Origin: Podaxis mareebaensis
Taxonomy: Eukaryota > Basidiomycota > Agaricomycetes > Agaricales > Agaricaceae
Direction: 5' to 3'
Length of the DNA: 64,000 nt
NCBI GenBank assembly: GCA_018524725.1
Contig: JAEUWP010000518.1
Location: 27,003-91,002, forward strand
Position 1 is the first letter of the stretch. Every line of letters begins with the position of its first letter. The notes beneath the pieces were generated by a model. That model worked only from the letters and a program-made list of their open reading frames with translations. It had not been told where the DNA came from and made no database searches. Positions 25,051 to 36,657 of the stretch are shown piece after piece. The translations under genes were made by a program, and so were the position numbers.

Positions 25051-26867
25051 ATGACTGCAAACGCTCCGTATCTTCCTCAAGAGCTCGTCGACAGTATTAT
25101 CGACTATGTCAACACAGATCGCTCTACCCTTTTCTCTTGTGCCCTCGTCAGCAGGTCCTGGCTTCATTCTAGCCGCTGTCATTTATTCGCCAATATCTCT
25201 CTCTCGCCCCATGCTCAAGCCAATGTTCCACCACAGCGGCTATGTGCACGGCTGTACGACGTGCTCCAGGAGAGCCCTGCTATTATTCCGTACATCCGAC
25301 ACCTTCAAATCTTCGATGGCGGCCTTCCTCCGCACCAGCGCTCCGGGCAGTGGATCACCACGGAACGCACCCTCCCCCCTCTTCTCAAGCTCCTGACACA
25401 TCTTAGGCAGTTTGAGATGAGCGCATCGTCCTCTTCCAACATACTCCAGTGGAAATCACTACCATTTACGCTTCAGAATGCCATATGCACCGTCCTCAAA
25501 CTTCCCTCCCTCACATATTTCCGGCTCCACTCCTGGACGTTCCCCAACCTTGTCTCTCTTGCATCAGTCCTTTCATCCTGTCAACACCTGAAAGGACTAT
25601 CCCTTTCCTCCGTAACAGTCTGCGAAGATCTCGACCACCACCACGTCCGTCACCCCGAACCTTCGGGTCAAACGAAACTCATTACGCTCCCGCAGCACCC
25701 ATTTCTTGTCAGCGCTGACGACCGAACGGAAAGCGAGAGACGTCGACCCGACACAGAAACCGAGCATTCAGATGATGACCTCTCGAGTGGCTCGGACACG
25801 GCGAATACACGTGCTTCGACCCCCCGCCTCGAGGTCCTCACGCTCGACTACGTCAATTTCGGTTATCTCGGCTATTGGCTCTTTGCACCCTCACAGTCAC
25901 CATCACCCATCAGCTTTGGTAATCTGCGGGAGTTGCGAATATCCCATTCCGCTGATCCACTTGTCGTCGAACAAATCCTCCTCTCCATCGGCCTTTCGCT
26001 TGAGCATTTGCATTTGAAACCTGGCTCGTGGGATGGTAAGTCCGCATTCTTTCCGCCATTAGGCATGGGTTCGGTTCCTCAGCCAAGATTATATGACTAT
26101 CATCAGTGTTCTCCTTCGATCTTCGAAACAATTCAAATCTCAAGTCATTGAGGCTAACTCTGGAGGTACCCGAGACGGCACTGAGTTGGTGCACCACTCT
26201 GTTATCTTCGCTTTCCCCATCCGGTTCTAACTCGACTTCGTCTTCCATACCGACTACCTCGTCTTCGCCCGCGTCATCGTTCCCAGATTATGACCTCCAA
26301 CTAACGCACATCTCACTCGAGTTCTGGACCGATCTCAAGAAGATATCATCTTCGCCTACGACATCTCCGTCCACTTCGCCTCATCACATGTCACTTTCGC
26401 TTATGCCACCATCAACCCCACCTTCGTCCTCCCCACCCTCTTCTTCTCTAACCTTGGGTTCTCAATCGTCATTAGCATCAGCAGATACGTCACGATCCCG
26501 GTCGCCCGAACAGCCTCTGACTCCACCCCGTCGACGACCCCATGCACCTTCACAGGCCACATGGTCCTGCTTGGACTCGATTCTCTCACTTTTACCGAGT
26601 CCGTTAAAGCAGGTTGATGTCGGACTGTTTGCGCAGCCTTCCCATCCGGACTTTGTGCGTGTCAAGGAGGCTTTGAGTGGAATTCGTGCGAGGATGCATT
26701 CTGACGACGTGGAAGGTGACGGTGAAAAGGAAGGGGCGGAAACCGCGCAGGACAGGGATATCAAGGAGAGCGGCGTTGTTCGGGTGTATCAACTCGGTTT
26801 GAAGAGTCAACGCTCCTTTGGAAGGGTTTGTGGACCGAGGCTCAGATCCTTTGAAGGTAACAACTGA
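25051..26867 (+). CDS. F-box protein
   Basis: Two exons (25051-26035, 26107-26867) with a 71-bp GT-AG intron give 581 residues. The F-box lies at residues ~7-50: LPQELVDSIIDYV, then LFSCALVSRSWLHSSRCHLF. The rest has irregular leucine-rich helices (LPSLTYFRLHSW, LEVLTLDYVNFG, LKSLRLTLEVPE) broken by Ser/Pro-rich low-complexity stretches. F-box proteins bring substrates to SCF ubiquitin ligases through Skp1; the target here is unknown. Agaricomycetes have large, fast-evolving F-box families of this layout. The gene is convergent with the G-alpha gene, with 269 bp between the stop codons. Confidence 0.85.
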
Positions 26868-27136
26868 AACCATTTCGGCCGAACGTCAACATTACTCTGC
26901 TCAGGCTCCAGCGTGGTTTCATTTCCTTAGTTCGTGCAACATACATCCAAGATCAAATATTCAAGAAATGGACAATATAATATAGGATGAACATAATCGG
27001 ACTCGCCGTTCTGACGACTCTCTTTTCGCACCACACCCAAACCACACCCACATCATCCCCGTATCCCGCTTCGCTCGCCCGGTCCTTCTCGCTCCAAGCT
27101 TGGGAGACTCTTTCAAGGCTAACGGGTTGCCTCGGA

Positions 27137-30100
27137 TTAGGTCAAACCGATTTCCGAGATGTGCTTGCGGATGATCGCTTCGCCAACTGTGTTGGAAAGA
27201 GCCAGTTAGTGACTCGTTAGGAGGAGCGCTGGCCATAAAGAGGGTGGGAATTGGAATTTATGTCTACCCCCAACTCATTTCACCACCAATGCATTATGAT
27301 ACCCAAACAAGGATATTTATAACGACAATTTCAATATTTAACACTCACCACTCGAAATGATATTTTGCGTCGCCTTGACGTCCTAGTTACGGTCAGCAAT
27401 CAGATTTAAAATACACTTTAATCAACAGTTGATACTTACTAGCATACTCGTGTAGTGCTGCATACGCGGCAAGAATGATGATGAGAATAGAACCAGATTG
27501 TTAGCAACGCAGGTTCGGCCATCAGTGGGGATACAGGAGGACTAGTGATACTCACCACCCAAAGAACACGATGTGAAACATCTTTCTTTTTATGTACCTG
27601 TTGGAAATGTGACTTGAAATAACTCGCCGCAGTTTCGTATACGTTGGGGCGGTCGCCGTAACTAGTGATACTAAAATCATAGACATTTCGTGAGTAAAGG
27701 ACTCCTTTAACCGGGGATGAGATTCTTGGTTGGAGTGGGTGTGCGGTATGTGGATTGCAAGTTGGATACGTACTATTTGCGGATTTGTATCCCAGCGGCG
27801 AGTTTCTTCTTGAGTAAGTCCGTCTGTATAAATTTGATGGGGTAAGAATCAAATATAGGAAAGGGCAAGTGGGGCAATAACGGGGATGGGACCGCACCTT
27901 GTTTAGCAGCAGCACCAGGTGTGCATCTTTGAGCATCTGGTTGGAGCATACAGCGGTGAAGAGCTGTAGCGAGTCTTCGATTCGGTTGATCTTGGGATCT
28001 TCTTCGAGGTACTGATTATGAGCCCCGTAGCAGGGATCAATCGATTAGAACCCCACGGCCCGTGAATGGCGCGCGATGTCGTGATGTTGATTGGGATTGG
28101 AAGCGGACATGAGGGGAGAATTACAAACGCCGTCGGGGGTTCAGCATCCGAAGAAGCGGGTCGTGCGTCCGCCAGATTCATGGCGAAGATAATAAAGGAT
28201 AGAAGAGGACAGGAGAAAGCAAGTATCCGAAAGGAAGTTGGGGGCGAATCCGTCGTTTCGTGCCCCAGTTGGATATATGATTGGTGATGTTATTGAGAGT
28301 TTCGTCGATGGAGACGGCAGATAAATAATTTCCAGGGTCGGGATTAAGAGTTGATGCGTTAGAGAACAAGGAAAAAGAGTGAGAAGAATGATTAATTGGT
28401 TGTGAGTTCTAGCGCACCCACCTGATCATATGCGCTTATGGGTGCTAACGAATGTTTCAGTGTCAATGAGTCAGGTGTGTTCAAATCATAAGTCGAATTT
28501 TAGTGTTAATCTTACCTAGGAAGATAATTGCTGTTGCTGTGTTCGAAAGAAGATGATTCAATGTGTTTATCGTTAGTCATCATGTCCGGACCGTCAGAAA
28601 AATGGATGCGCAATCTGATAATGCACTGATGCAAAAAAATACTCCTTAAACCATCAGGCACCAAGTTTCATGGAGACATGAGAAATGAATGCCATGTCTG
28701 GACGAAGAAGTCGGATTGAGGGTGAATCAATATAATCACTCACCGTCATCGAAGTAGGGTACCCATGCTTGTCTCTAATAAGTGAGAATTATTTTCGGGT
28801 AACATTTTAGTCGTTCAAACAAAGCTTACTTGGCCACGCTGTTGATCACAAAACCAATGAACATGGTGCCATCATGATGGGAGGTGATAGGAGGTTGTTA
28901 AAAGGGCAAGAGAAGATGATGATGACCAAGATCCAATGGTAATCAAGGCAGACGGCGGAGATAAACGATCCGTTTCTCCAGGGAAACTGATAGGACTCAC
29001 CGCGCCCCCAACATCATAAATCTTCCATTTATACGAAACTCCACCCATAGAGATTGGGAATGAATGTTCCATAACGCCCAGTGTCTGCAACCGAACGTTG
29101 AGAATATCGTCTGTGGGCATTAGATGTTAGTCCGATAAGTTCGATGATGCAACGCAAAAATTTGATTGACCTGTCGTAGGAATGTAGTCGGGTTCGGCTA
29201 TGCGAGCGATTTCGTCTAGGAAACTATCATATAGACAACGTCGCAGCAGAAGATAGGTCGTTACAGCGGGGAAGCGAGAAATTGAGAAACCCCAAAGGAG
29301 AATAGGCTGAGGTGTACTCACAATGACGCCGAGTCTTCCAGTCGGAGCTTCCGATCATGCACCAAGAGCTTTACGGTTGGATGCACCCAAAGCGCCTGCA
29401 CGTCGCCGAGAGAGCTCCCGAGTGTCTTTGCAGCAAGATTTGAGACCTCAGCTATTCGTGCAGCTGCCTCGGCGCTCTTGACATCATTTTGGGATGGACC
29501 TCCCACCAGCGCCTGCCACCCTGAGCGCACGAATGCCCCTGCCCTTCCCCCTGAGCCAATCGTTACCCCACCGCTCAAATGTGATGCGAGGGAATCTTCC
29601 AGGGTGGTCAACGGGAGGAGCTTGGTCCGAAGTGCTGAGATCTGCTCTTGAACTGCTTGGGGCGCTTCTAGGGTGGGGCCGTGCGCCGAGAATTGATACT
29701 CCAGCTCATTGAAAATCAGGCGAACAGCCTTGATGATGTTGAAGTACACCACTGGCTTCCAGCATGGTCGCTCGCCGTCCAGGGATTTCGATGCGTAGTA
29801 AAGCTGGAATTGCTTTTGAAGTGTGGACTTCCCTATAGGAAGTTCAGTTTGTAAGACGCTTTGAGAATCCGATTCAAAGCAAAGTATGGTTACCAGACTC
29901 TGCCTGGCCAAGGAGCATCACTAGAGGCGTTTTCGTCTTCACGAGTCACGGGCGCCTGAGCGAAGAAACGTACCTTTGACTTCTCTCTTCCTCTCTTCCT
30001 TGCGCCTAGCGTTATCCTTCTGGAAAACAAGCAAATCATCGAACGCAAGTGACTCTCGGCATCTGAATGAGAACAAACCTTGATATCCTCTTCAATCATG

Positions 30101-30183
30101 CGATTTAAAGTCTCTGCATTCTCCTTAGGAGGTGCAGCATCCAATGGAGCAGCGAAACTGCTGATACTCGACCGTCGAGCCAT
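27137..30183 (-). CDS. G-protein alpha-subunit-like GTPase lacking the catalytic Gln
   Basis: Sixteen exons keep the frame throughout and give 438 residues. Motifs: P-loop GQAESGKST (~55-63), switch I DDILNVRLQTLGV with the conserved Arg and Thr, switch II DVGGARGQRQAW (~280-291), EEDPKINRIEDSLQLF, NKTDLL and a short C-terminus EIGLT. Canonical G-alphas read DVGGQ; here the Gln that positions the hydrolytic water is Ala. The start MARRSS has no Gly2, so no N-myristoylation, and the C-terminus lacks the usual palmitoyl or ADP-ribosylation cysteine. A ~60-residue Gly/Ser/Ala-rich insert (GGVTIGSGGRAGAFVRSGW) enlarges the helical domain. This fits the atypical G-alpha group of Agaricomycetes rather than the pheromone or cAMP G-alphas. 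Exons as short as 9, 18, 21, 23 and 27 nt occur. Confidence 0.9.
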
Positions 30184-32224
30184 GGAGGTAGTTGAGCGCC
30201 AATTGGAGGAAGGGGTGAAAAGAATGTAACGTGAGGGCCAGGAGAGTATAAGGTATAAATCAAAAAGAAGCCAGGAGTGACATCCCGTGGTGAAATTGAT
30301 TTCCATTGAACCATGATGGCAGTCCAATCAACCAAAGCTGTATGGATCACATCACCTCACAGGTTAGCATCATTTGGATGGCCATAATCGGCCGTCGAGG
30401 AACTACATTCCCGCTCGGATACCCATCTGCGTTTGGGATTGATTTAACCCTGGAGAGAAACAGGGAAATCACAACGAAGCATGAACCTGTGGCCCATGGA
30501 GCCCCCAATTTAGGCAATGAAAATCAAGGCCTCCCAGATCAATTAAATGATGAATTGAGTTTCTGCGGTCCGTTTCAAGGAACGCGATCAGGGCCAAGGC
30601 AATGTGCAGGGCCGGAGATCGTCGTCGTCTTGGTCCAGGAGCTACTCCGCTGGTCACTGTTTTACTAATGTATGTAGATGTGACTGCTTCATAAAGACCC
30701 GCCTTCGTCGCAGGGCACCAATTTCCTGACGATTCATGTGAACGCCAATCGACTCCGCCTTTTAGGAAATACTACAGGATACGGAGAGGGGAGTTGGGGC
30801 CAAAGACAGATCAACAAATCAATATGACCACAACGTTGGCACGGAGGATGAAGCTCGTAGATACCGCATTTTCTAATACTGCGAACACGTGTGTTCGAGA
30901 CTTGTGTCGTCTTTTGAGCGCCGTTCCTCTTCGTGCTTCGGTATTCTGGATAATCAGTGCTTCTAGCTCGGGGAGATGTAAGTTATGCGCCGCGGACACA
31001 GAAGGATACTGGAGAATCCTAACAGGATCCTAAATATACCTAAGGAGCCCGGATCTAGACTTTACCCTATTTTACCCGACATGAATGTATTGCCCTATAC
31101 TACAAAAGGGTCCATACCCCTGCTCAGCATCGATGTTGTAGTGAGCTTCATGGATCCTGCCTCAACTGCATGGTTATAAATATATAATCGGCATGATCAT
31201 GGTAACCAGCTTTAACCACGCATGGACGTTGTCAGATGACATTCTAACGGCCGATCAGCGTGCGGGCGCAATGCCCTTGGGGGTAATGTGCGAAGAATTA
31301 TAAAACATCATAGGTACTAGCATGCAGGAACTCCGAGTTGCCAAAAGGTTCTCCTGGAGCGGAGTATCGGATACCATCAAGAGTGACTAGTGAAAGGTCG
31401 CAGGGACTGTCCGACAATGTCCCAATTCCCAAACACAATCCAAAGCGGTATTTCGATGTCTAATATCAACACCCTTGTCCTGCGAGATACCGAGAGGTGA
31501 ATCGATTCAGATTTTGCCTATAAAGTAGCTTTGAAAGGTAAAAGAAGTTGGTCGTCCCAGCTCCAAAGTATAGTGCCCGACAGGAGGGGAAGCGCCTGTT
31601 GAGCCCGTCCCAGACGGAGCTGTTAGCTGCTCCAAGATGCGGCGCAAAAACATCCACTGGAATATTGCAGTTCAATTATCCTCTTCTTATCAACAGGGGA
31701 AGATACTTAGTTGTTTCTTTTCAGTTTTTTTTTTTTGTGGTACGTTGACTTGAAAAGGACTCGGATTGACAGGAAAAGACGCCGCCCCTTCGTTCGTAGA
31801 GAATAGAATTTAATGGTGTATTATCCGCACTGACTGGGTGACTCCGAGACCGGGTGACTCCAAAGCGACTAAGGATAATGGCAAGCGACATGCCCACGGT
31901 CCATTATCCTCGAAAAATCATAACGTGCGCATTTTAACCGTGAGTCCTTCTCGACGAGCTCCAAAACGAATTCGAGCGTCAAGGCAATAGCTATAAAGGA
32001 ACTGCCTTGTTCGTTAGACAATCGCGACGTCGTAGAGTTGATGGTGTAGACGACCTTGTGAAGCTAAGAGGCTGGGTTAGTGTTCTGACTGAGTCGAATG
32101 TCAACATAAACACGCCAGATGCTCGAATTGCTATGCCCAAAAAACGCAGCCCGGCCGGTCGTTAAGACAGGGTACTTGACGCTACTGAAAATTTCGCCCG
32201 AAGGTGGCAGTGGGATGGTAGGCT
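30184..32224. other. Gene-poor interval
   Basis: About 2 kb upstream of the G-alpha gene without a supported gene. It is AT-richer than the flanks, with only short frames in all phases. The right end may hold further unreadable parts of the relic starting at 32225. Confidence 0.4.
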
Positions 32225-32420
32225 GGTGACAAAAAAGTCGATCATCCAGAGCCTTGTCACTTTGTCGTACTCTAGTGGATGCGCAAATTTCGGCGCATCT
32301 TCTATGAAGATGAGAACAGGGCTAACGCTGGTTGGAACTTCTTTCGTGAATTCGTTCCAGTGTTACCTTTCCATCTTATTCCGTCTCTTTTCAACTTGGT
32401 TCGTGGTTAACGGAAGTATG
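32225..32420 (+). pseudogene. Relic of the EF-hand/ZZ gene family
   Basis: The translation MRKFRRIFYEDENRANAGW followed by NFFREF matches WGFRHILYEDENKAKARW and KFLREAV of the intact gene near 5,600, and the DNA aligns over about 100 bp. Stops and frame changes on both sides show that it is a dead fragment of a paralogue. Confidence 0.6.
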
Positions 32421-32633
32421 TGGTTTTCGAACGCATTAATATGCGCATACCGCTTGGAGCCAATAAAGATCGCCTCTCTTATCTTTTCTCCTGTTGACAA
32501 ATACCAAAAACTTCAGACACAACTTATGATTCAGTAGTACAATAAAAAACGAATAAAAACGAATAACCGTTTACGCCCAAAGTCGTAGAAGTAATCAAAC
32601 CACCAATAGCCGGTTCATAGTCCTGACCGTCTC

Positions 32634-34828
32634 TCATTCCATATCCGCAGTCATCTCGCGAGAAGTCTCATCCTCAACAGTCCTACTCCCGGCAATCGAG
32701 CCTTTATCCTCCTCATGAGATGGGGTCTCCGGAACCTCAGCTTCGACCGTCGCAGTAAATTCCTCAGGGGACACGTTCTCACACCGAGACTGGGCTGCTT
32801 TATCAACCACTTCGGCCCCAAGCCCTCCAACTTCTTCAGATGCCATAGTTGTCTGTGGGACCTGCTTTTCCCGGACTGCACTTGTTTCCTCCCCGAGTTC
32901 TTCATCAACCCCAATCATATCAACAGCTTCCAGCGGACTTGCCTCTTCGTTCCTGTCATCCCTTAACTCTTTAGTCGCCTCAGCAGCTTCCTTAACCAGT
33001 GTACTCTCCTCTTTCACACCCTTCACAGATGCTTTTACAGCTTCATCCTCCATCATTCGGCCTTTCCCAACATTCAGAATATCAGCCTTCGGCTTCGTGC
33101 TACCAACTCTGGTATTTCCAGCTACCTTTACACCTCCTGTCCTCGAGCTTGTAGGCTTCGGAACTGGTGCCTTTATCGTTGTAGCGGCCCTGTTCCGTGT
33201 CGTTGCCACAGGTGCGGTAGCACGGGACGCAACAGATTTCTTCACTGAACCAGCACCAAGGCCGGACGTTGACTTCGTAACAGGAGTGGGCTTAACAGTC
33301 GAAACAGATGAGGCAGTCGTACGAACAGAGGCCGAAGTTAAAGGCCTCGAAGTAGAGGCTGATGTAGCCGGCCTGGAAATGGTACGCGTTGGTCGGGTTG
33401 TGGTGGTAGACTGTGCGGTTGTCGGGCGAGTGGTGGTGGTGAGAGGACACGTGGAAGGTGTTACAATTGACCTGGAGGTGGGGTTGGTTGCGCGTGTTCC
33501 AGCGGTTGAAGCTGGTCGGGCAGTAGGTTTCGCTGTGGGTGCTTTGGTGGATGCAGAAATTGCAGGACGACGCGTAGATGCGGACGTAGCAGGTCTTGAA
33601 GTAACGCGAGAGGTAGTTGAGATGGATGCGGGAGCACGGGAAACCGTGGATGTGGGAGGTTTACATGTAGTGGAGGGTGTTACAATTGACCTGGAGGTGG
33701 TGGTGGTTGTGCGTGTTCCAGCTGGTCGGGCAGTAGGCTTCGCTGTGGGTGCTTTGGTGGATGCAGAAGTTGCAGGACGACACGTAGATGCAGACGTAGC
33801 AGGTCTTGAAGTAACACGAGAGGTAGTTGAGACCAGGGCGGAGGTAGCACGAGGGGTAGATGTGGTCGTAGTAGTGGATTTCGCGGCAGTACGGCTGGAA
33901 ATGCCCTGAGTTTGCTTCGAAGGGCGAGAGGATTCATCGTCAGAGTTAAGGGAGGGGAGGGAGAGTGAGTCCCATTTCATGAAATCATTATCGGAGAGCT
34001 GAAATTCGAAAGTCGGGGGTGGAACTTCTATGTCTGGATAGTGGTAGACGCTGCGCAGGGCAGCTTGGCCAAGGAGTTTGTAATTTGGGAGATCAAAGTC
34101 AAATGGAGGCTGATATGCGATATCTGAAGACGTAGTTGATGTAAGTATTCGGCTAGAAACGTAAGAGTAGCATTTACTTAGGGTATTTGGGGGCATATAC
34201 TCAATCTCGTCGCCACCATCGATGACTTCATCCTTCTCCTCTACCTGCTCCATCTCAGGTACGACAATCTCATCCTCACTCACATCCCAATAGTTCCCCT
34301 GATTCGCGGGAGTCTGAAAGTTGTCGCCAGTACTTCTCGGAACACGTAAATGTTTCCTAGTAGAACTTGCTCGAGCGGACCCGCTGTCTGGCGTCGGTGC
34401 GTGAAGTTCGAGAGGTTTATTGGTGTTTAGAAGTTTCAGAGGCTTTTGGTTCGGAGCAGGTGTGTTATAGTTATTAAGAACACGGTTCGCAAAGGGCGTT
34501 TTATCGGCGAGCGGTTTGGGGGGACGGGTGATAAGGTGAACGGGCACTTTGGCTGATCCAAGTGCGTCCTTCAATAATCGTTGGGGTTCTATGCCGTCCC
34601 GCCTTTTATCAGAGCCAGATACTATGACTTGGAGAAGGACATGAAGCACTTACGCGCAGTCTTGGGCTGAAAAGGTGTCCGCATAATATTGACCTTGCCC
34701 TTTGCATTCTGAATGGTCATGGCGCCCTGGTATGCATTTTCGCCACGGCTCTTAGCATTCCTTGCGGGTGTTTTTGTAGGATAGTAGTGTACGTCCGGAT
34801 CGATATGAACTGCTCGTGTGCTGAGCAT
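32634..34828 (-). CDS. Ser/Thr/Pro-rich protein with conserved N-terminal motifs
   Basis: Two exons (34828-34654, 34621-32634) give 720 residues. The first ~110 residues look constrained: YYPTKTPARNAKSRGENAY, GAMT, GKVNIMRTPFQPKTA and RPPKPLADKTPFANR. This 'KTPxR-KSRxENA' then 'PLxDKTPFxNR' pattern recurs, as far as I remember, in uncharacterised fungal proteins and recalls short degron- and kinase-site-rich cell-cycle proteins such as securins; that link is speculative. An acidic block (EMEQVEEKDEVIDGGDEIEY) follows. Residues ~240-520 are a Thr/Ser/Ala/Pro tract built from an internal tandem duplication, and the last ~150 residues are acidic. No globular domain is evident. The protein is probably disordered and heavily phosphorylated or scaffold-like. 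Confidence 0.75.
33458..33850 (-). repeat. In-frame tandem duplication (~210 bp unit) inside the Ser/Thr-rich gene
   Basis: Blocks such as 'gtgttacaattgacctgg' (33458 and 33678) and 'gctttggtggatgcagaa' (33541 and 33751) recur with offsets of 220 and 210 bp. The encoded unit includes TSRPATSAST and APTAKPTARPA. The duplication keeps the reading frame. Confidence 0.8.
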
Positions 34829-35190
34829 GGTGTAGGTAGACGCGAATGAGGCAGTGACAGTCGATTTCTGAGGTTGAACGCGATCAAGCTCGTGATTTGG
34901 CACGTGGTCGTGTTCGGGAGTCAGATGACAATGTATCTGGCGCTAATCGTTGATGTTGATGTAGATAAGTACACTTAAGTATTCTCTGATGAAAACCTTC
35001 AAGGCGGCAATCACCACGGTCATAGGGCAATGTCAGTTCACATACACACCCATAACCAGCCTATCGATTCACCCTCGACGTAGGCAATCCGTCGTTCTTT
35101 CGCCTTTCGTGTATCTCCCGCGCTCCTGTGCCTTCATACCTGCGTTCATGGACCCACAAACGAAACATCGAGTATCAAGAGCACTGACTG
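34829..35190. other. Short intergenic stretch, nothing recognised
   Basis: Upstream region of the Ser/Thr-rich gene. No coding signal or RNA is seen. Confidence 0.4.
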
Positions 35191-35958
35191 TCAGTCTCTG
35201 TTAAAGATGTGGAACGAGCTCGATATTGAGTTCAGGAGGTCCTGTCGACTACGGAGGAAAGAAGGAGACTTTACGGTGAATTCCAGAAAAGCTCGAGGAA
35301 TAGAGCATGAAGGAATACAAGAAGGCACTCCGAACGCGAGAAAATTCGCCCCGAGTGTCCTCATGCGATGTGGAGAGCGGTAAGGCCCCCGAATCGCCTG
35401 CGGAAGTGTGATTATTTCGCCAACCGTCGCATTCGGTAAATTAGGTCCTCCAGCGAAAGCACATGTCAACAGGAACTCATCATCATCCTTGAAGTTGTAT
35501 CGCACGAACATCGGAGTATCGCATATCTCCTCGTGATCTTTCACGGGGACACGCGAATGAAATGCCTCTCTAGAGAATGGATTGTGAGGCGTTATGGGCG
35601 AGCTGCGATCGGCCGTACCAAATTCCAGTACCATAGACCGTGTACTTGGTACAACTCGCCACAAAGTGCGTGGTGATGCTGGAAACGGGAGCTGTCTGGC
35701 AAGAGGCATCCAGGCGCAGACAGACACGTGTGTTAGAACCGGAACGCCTATCTGCATACCATGCTGTAGGACTAGCACGGCAGCTGTGTTTATCCTATGA
35801 TAGGGGCCGATTTCCGATGCCTGAACGTTTACTTGCGTTGTTGCTAATAAAACCATCAACGTGTCGTTGATGCTGTGAATGTGGGAAGGCCACACTTTGT
35901 CATTGGCATATGGTGCCACAGTGTCGGTGCTGCTGGGGGAAATCGGAAGCATTCTCAT
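35191..35958 (-). CDS. Hypothetical protein
   Basis: An uninterrupted minus-strand frame of 255 codons that starts with Met and has fairly natural composition (EIGPYHRINTAAVLVLQHG, NFKDDDEFLLTCAFAGGPN). No signal peptide, domain or catalytic motif is recognised. The frame could be one exon of a larger gene reaching to about 36550, or a chance open frame. It lies head-to-head with the adenylate cyclase gene. Confidence 0.3.
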   Translation of the reverse strand: MRMLPISPSSTDTVAPYANDKVWPSHIHSINDTLMVLLATTQVNVQASEIGPYHRINTAAVLVLQHGMQIGVPVLTHVSVCAWMPLARQLPFPASPRTLWRVVPSTRSMVLEFGTADRSSPITPHNPFSREAFHSRVPVKDHEEICDTPMFVRYNFKDDDEFLLTCAFAGGPNLPNATVGEIITLPQAIRGPYRSPHRMRTLGANFLAFGVPSCIPSCSIPRAFLEFTVKSPSFLRSRQDLLNSISSSFHIFNRD

Positions 35959-36657
35959 TGGTTACTCGTGGAACTAGTGCTACCTTGTTTCAAGGGAATG
36001 AATTGAGTGTGAGCTGGAGCTTACTGGAGAGTCCCGGTCAAGTCCAGATGCTCATACACCCCTGTTTTTTTGCGTGGTATGTATCGGGTCACTTTGTGTA
36101 GGGAGGAAAAGAAATTGCCTGTCAGTTGACGTTCCTCATTTACCCTGAATGGTTGATATCTTGCCACATTCAGTATCATGCATTGAACGCAGCCGAGAGA
36201 CAGGTCATCATGTAATTTCTGAAATTGATGGGCATCCCGAGCGTGCATGGATGATTCGATGGAACTTGAGTCTGTGGTACGAAAGTTTTTGACAACCAAT
36301 TCGAGTTGCGGACGGGATGAGGGAAAATGAATGAAGGGGATTCCGACCCTTGTGCTCCACAGGCGCTTAGTGTGCAATAAATGATATCGATTTGACAGGG
36401 TGCCCGAGACAGAATCCGTGGAAGATGGATATTGGCTGTGGAGGTTGAGAGGTTGCCAACGATGGCAGTAGTGGTAGCGACTGGAGCGGTGGGTGTATTT
36501 GCAGTTGTGGCATGTAATAAGGCCATTCAAAGGGAGAGCGACGGAGAGATGGCCGGCAGCTATGTGAATGCCGGACTTCCGGATTAGGGATGCAGCCGTT
36601 TGTGTGACATTGTGTTCTCGTTTACAACCACTCCTTCCCTCCTCCCATCCCCATCCC
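35959..36657. other. Region upstream of adenylate cyclase
   Basis: Minus-strand open frames (36021-36737, 36176-36526) overlap here without recognisable motifs. The last ~60 bp before 36658 are C-rich (ccttccctcctcccatcccc), typical of a leader. Confidence 0.3.

Noticed and set aside
33097..33909. 270-codon plus-strand open frame rich in Val and Glu
   Set aside because: Antisense of the Thr/Ser repeat tract; the minus-strand frame is longer and splices to a conserved N-terminus.
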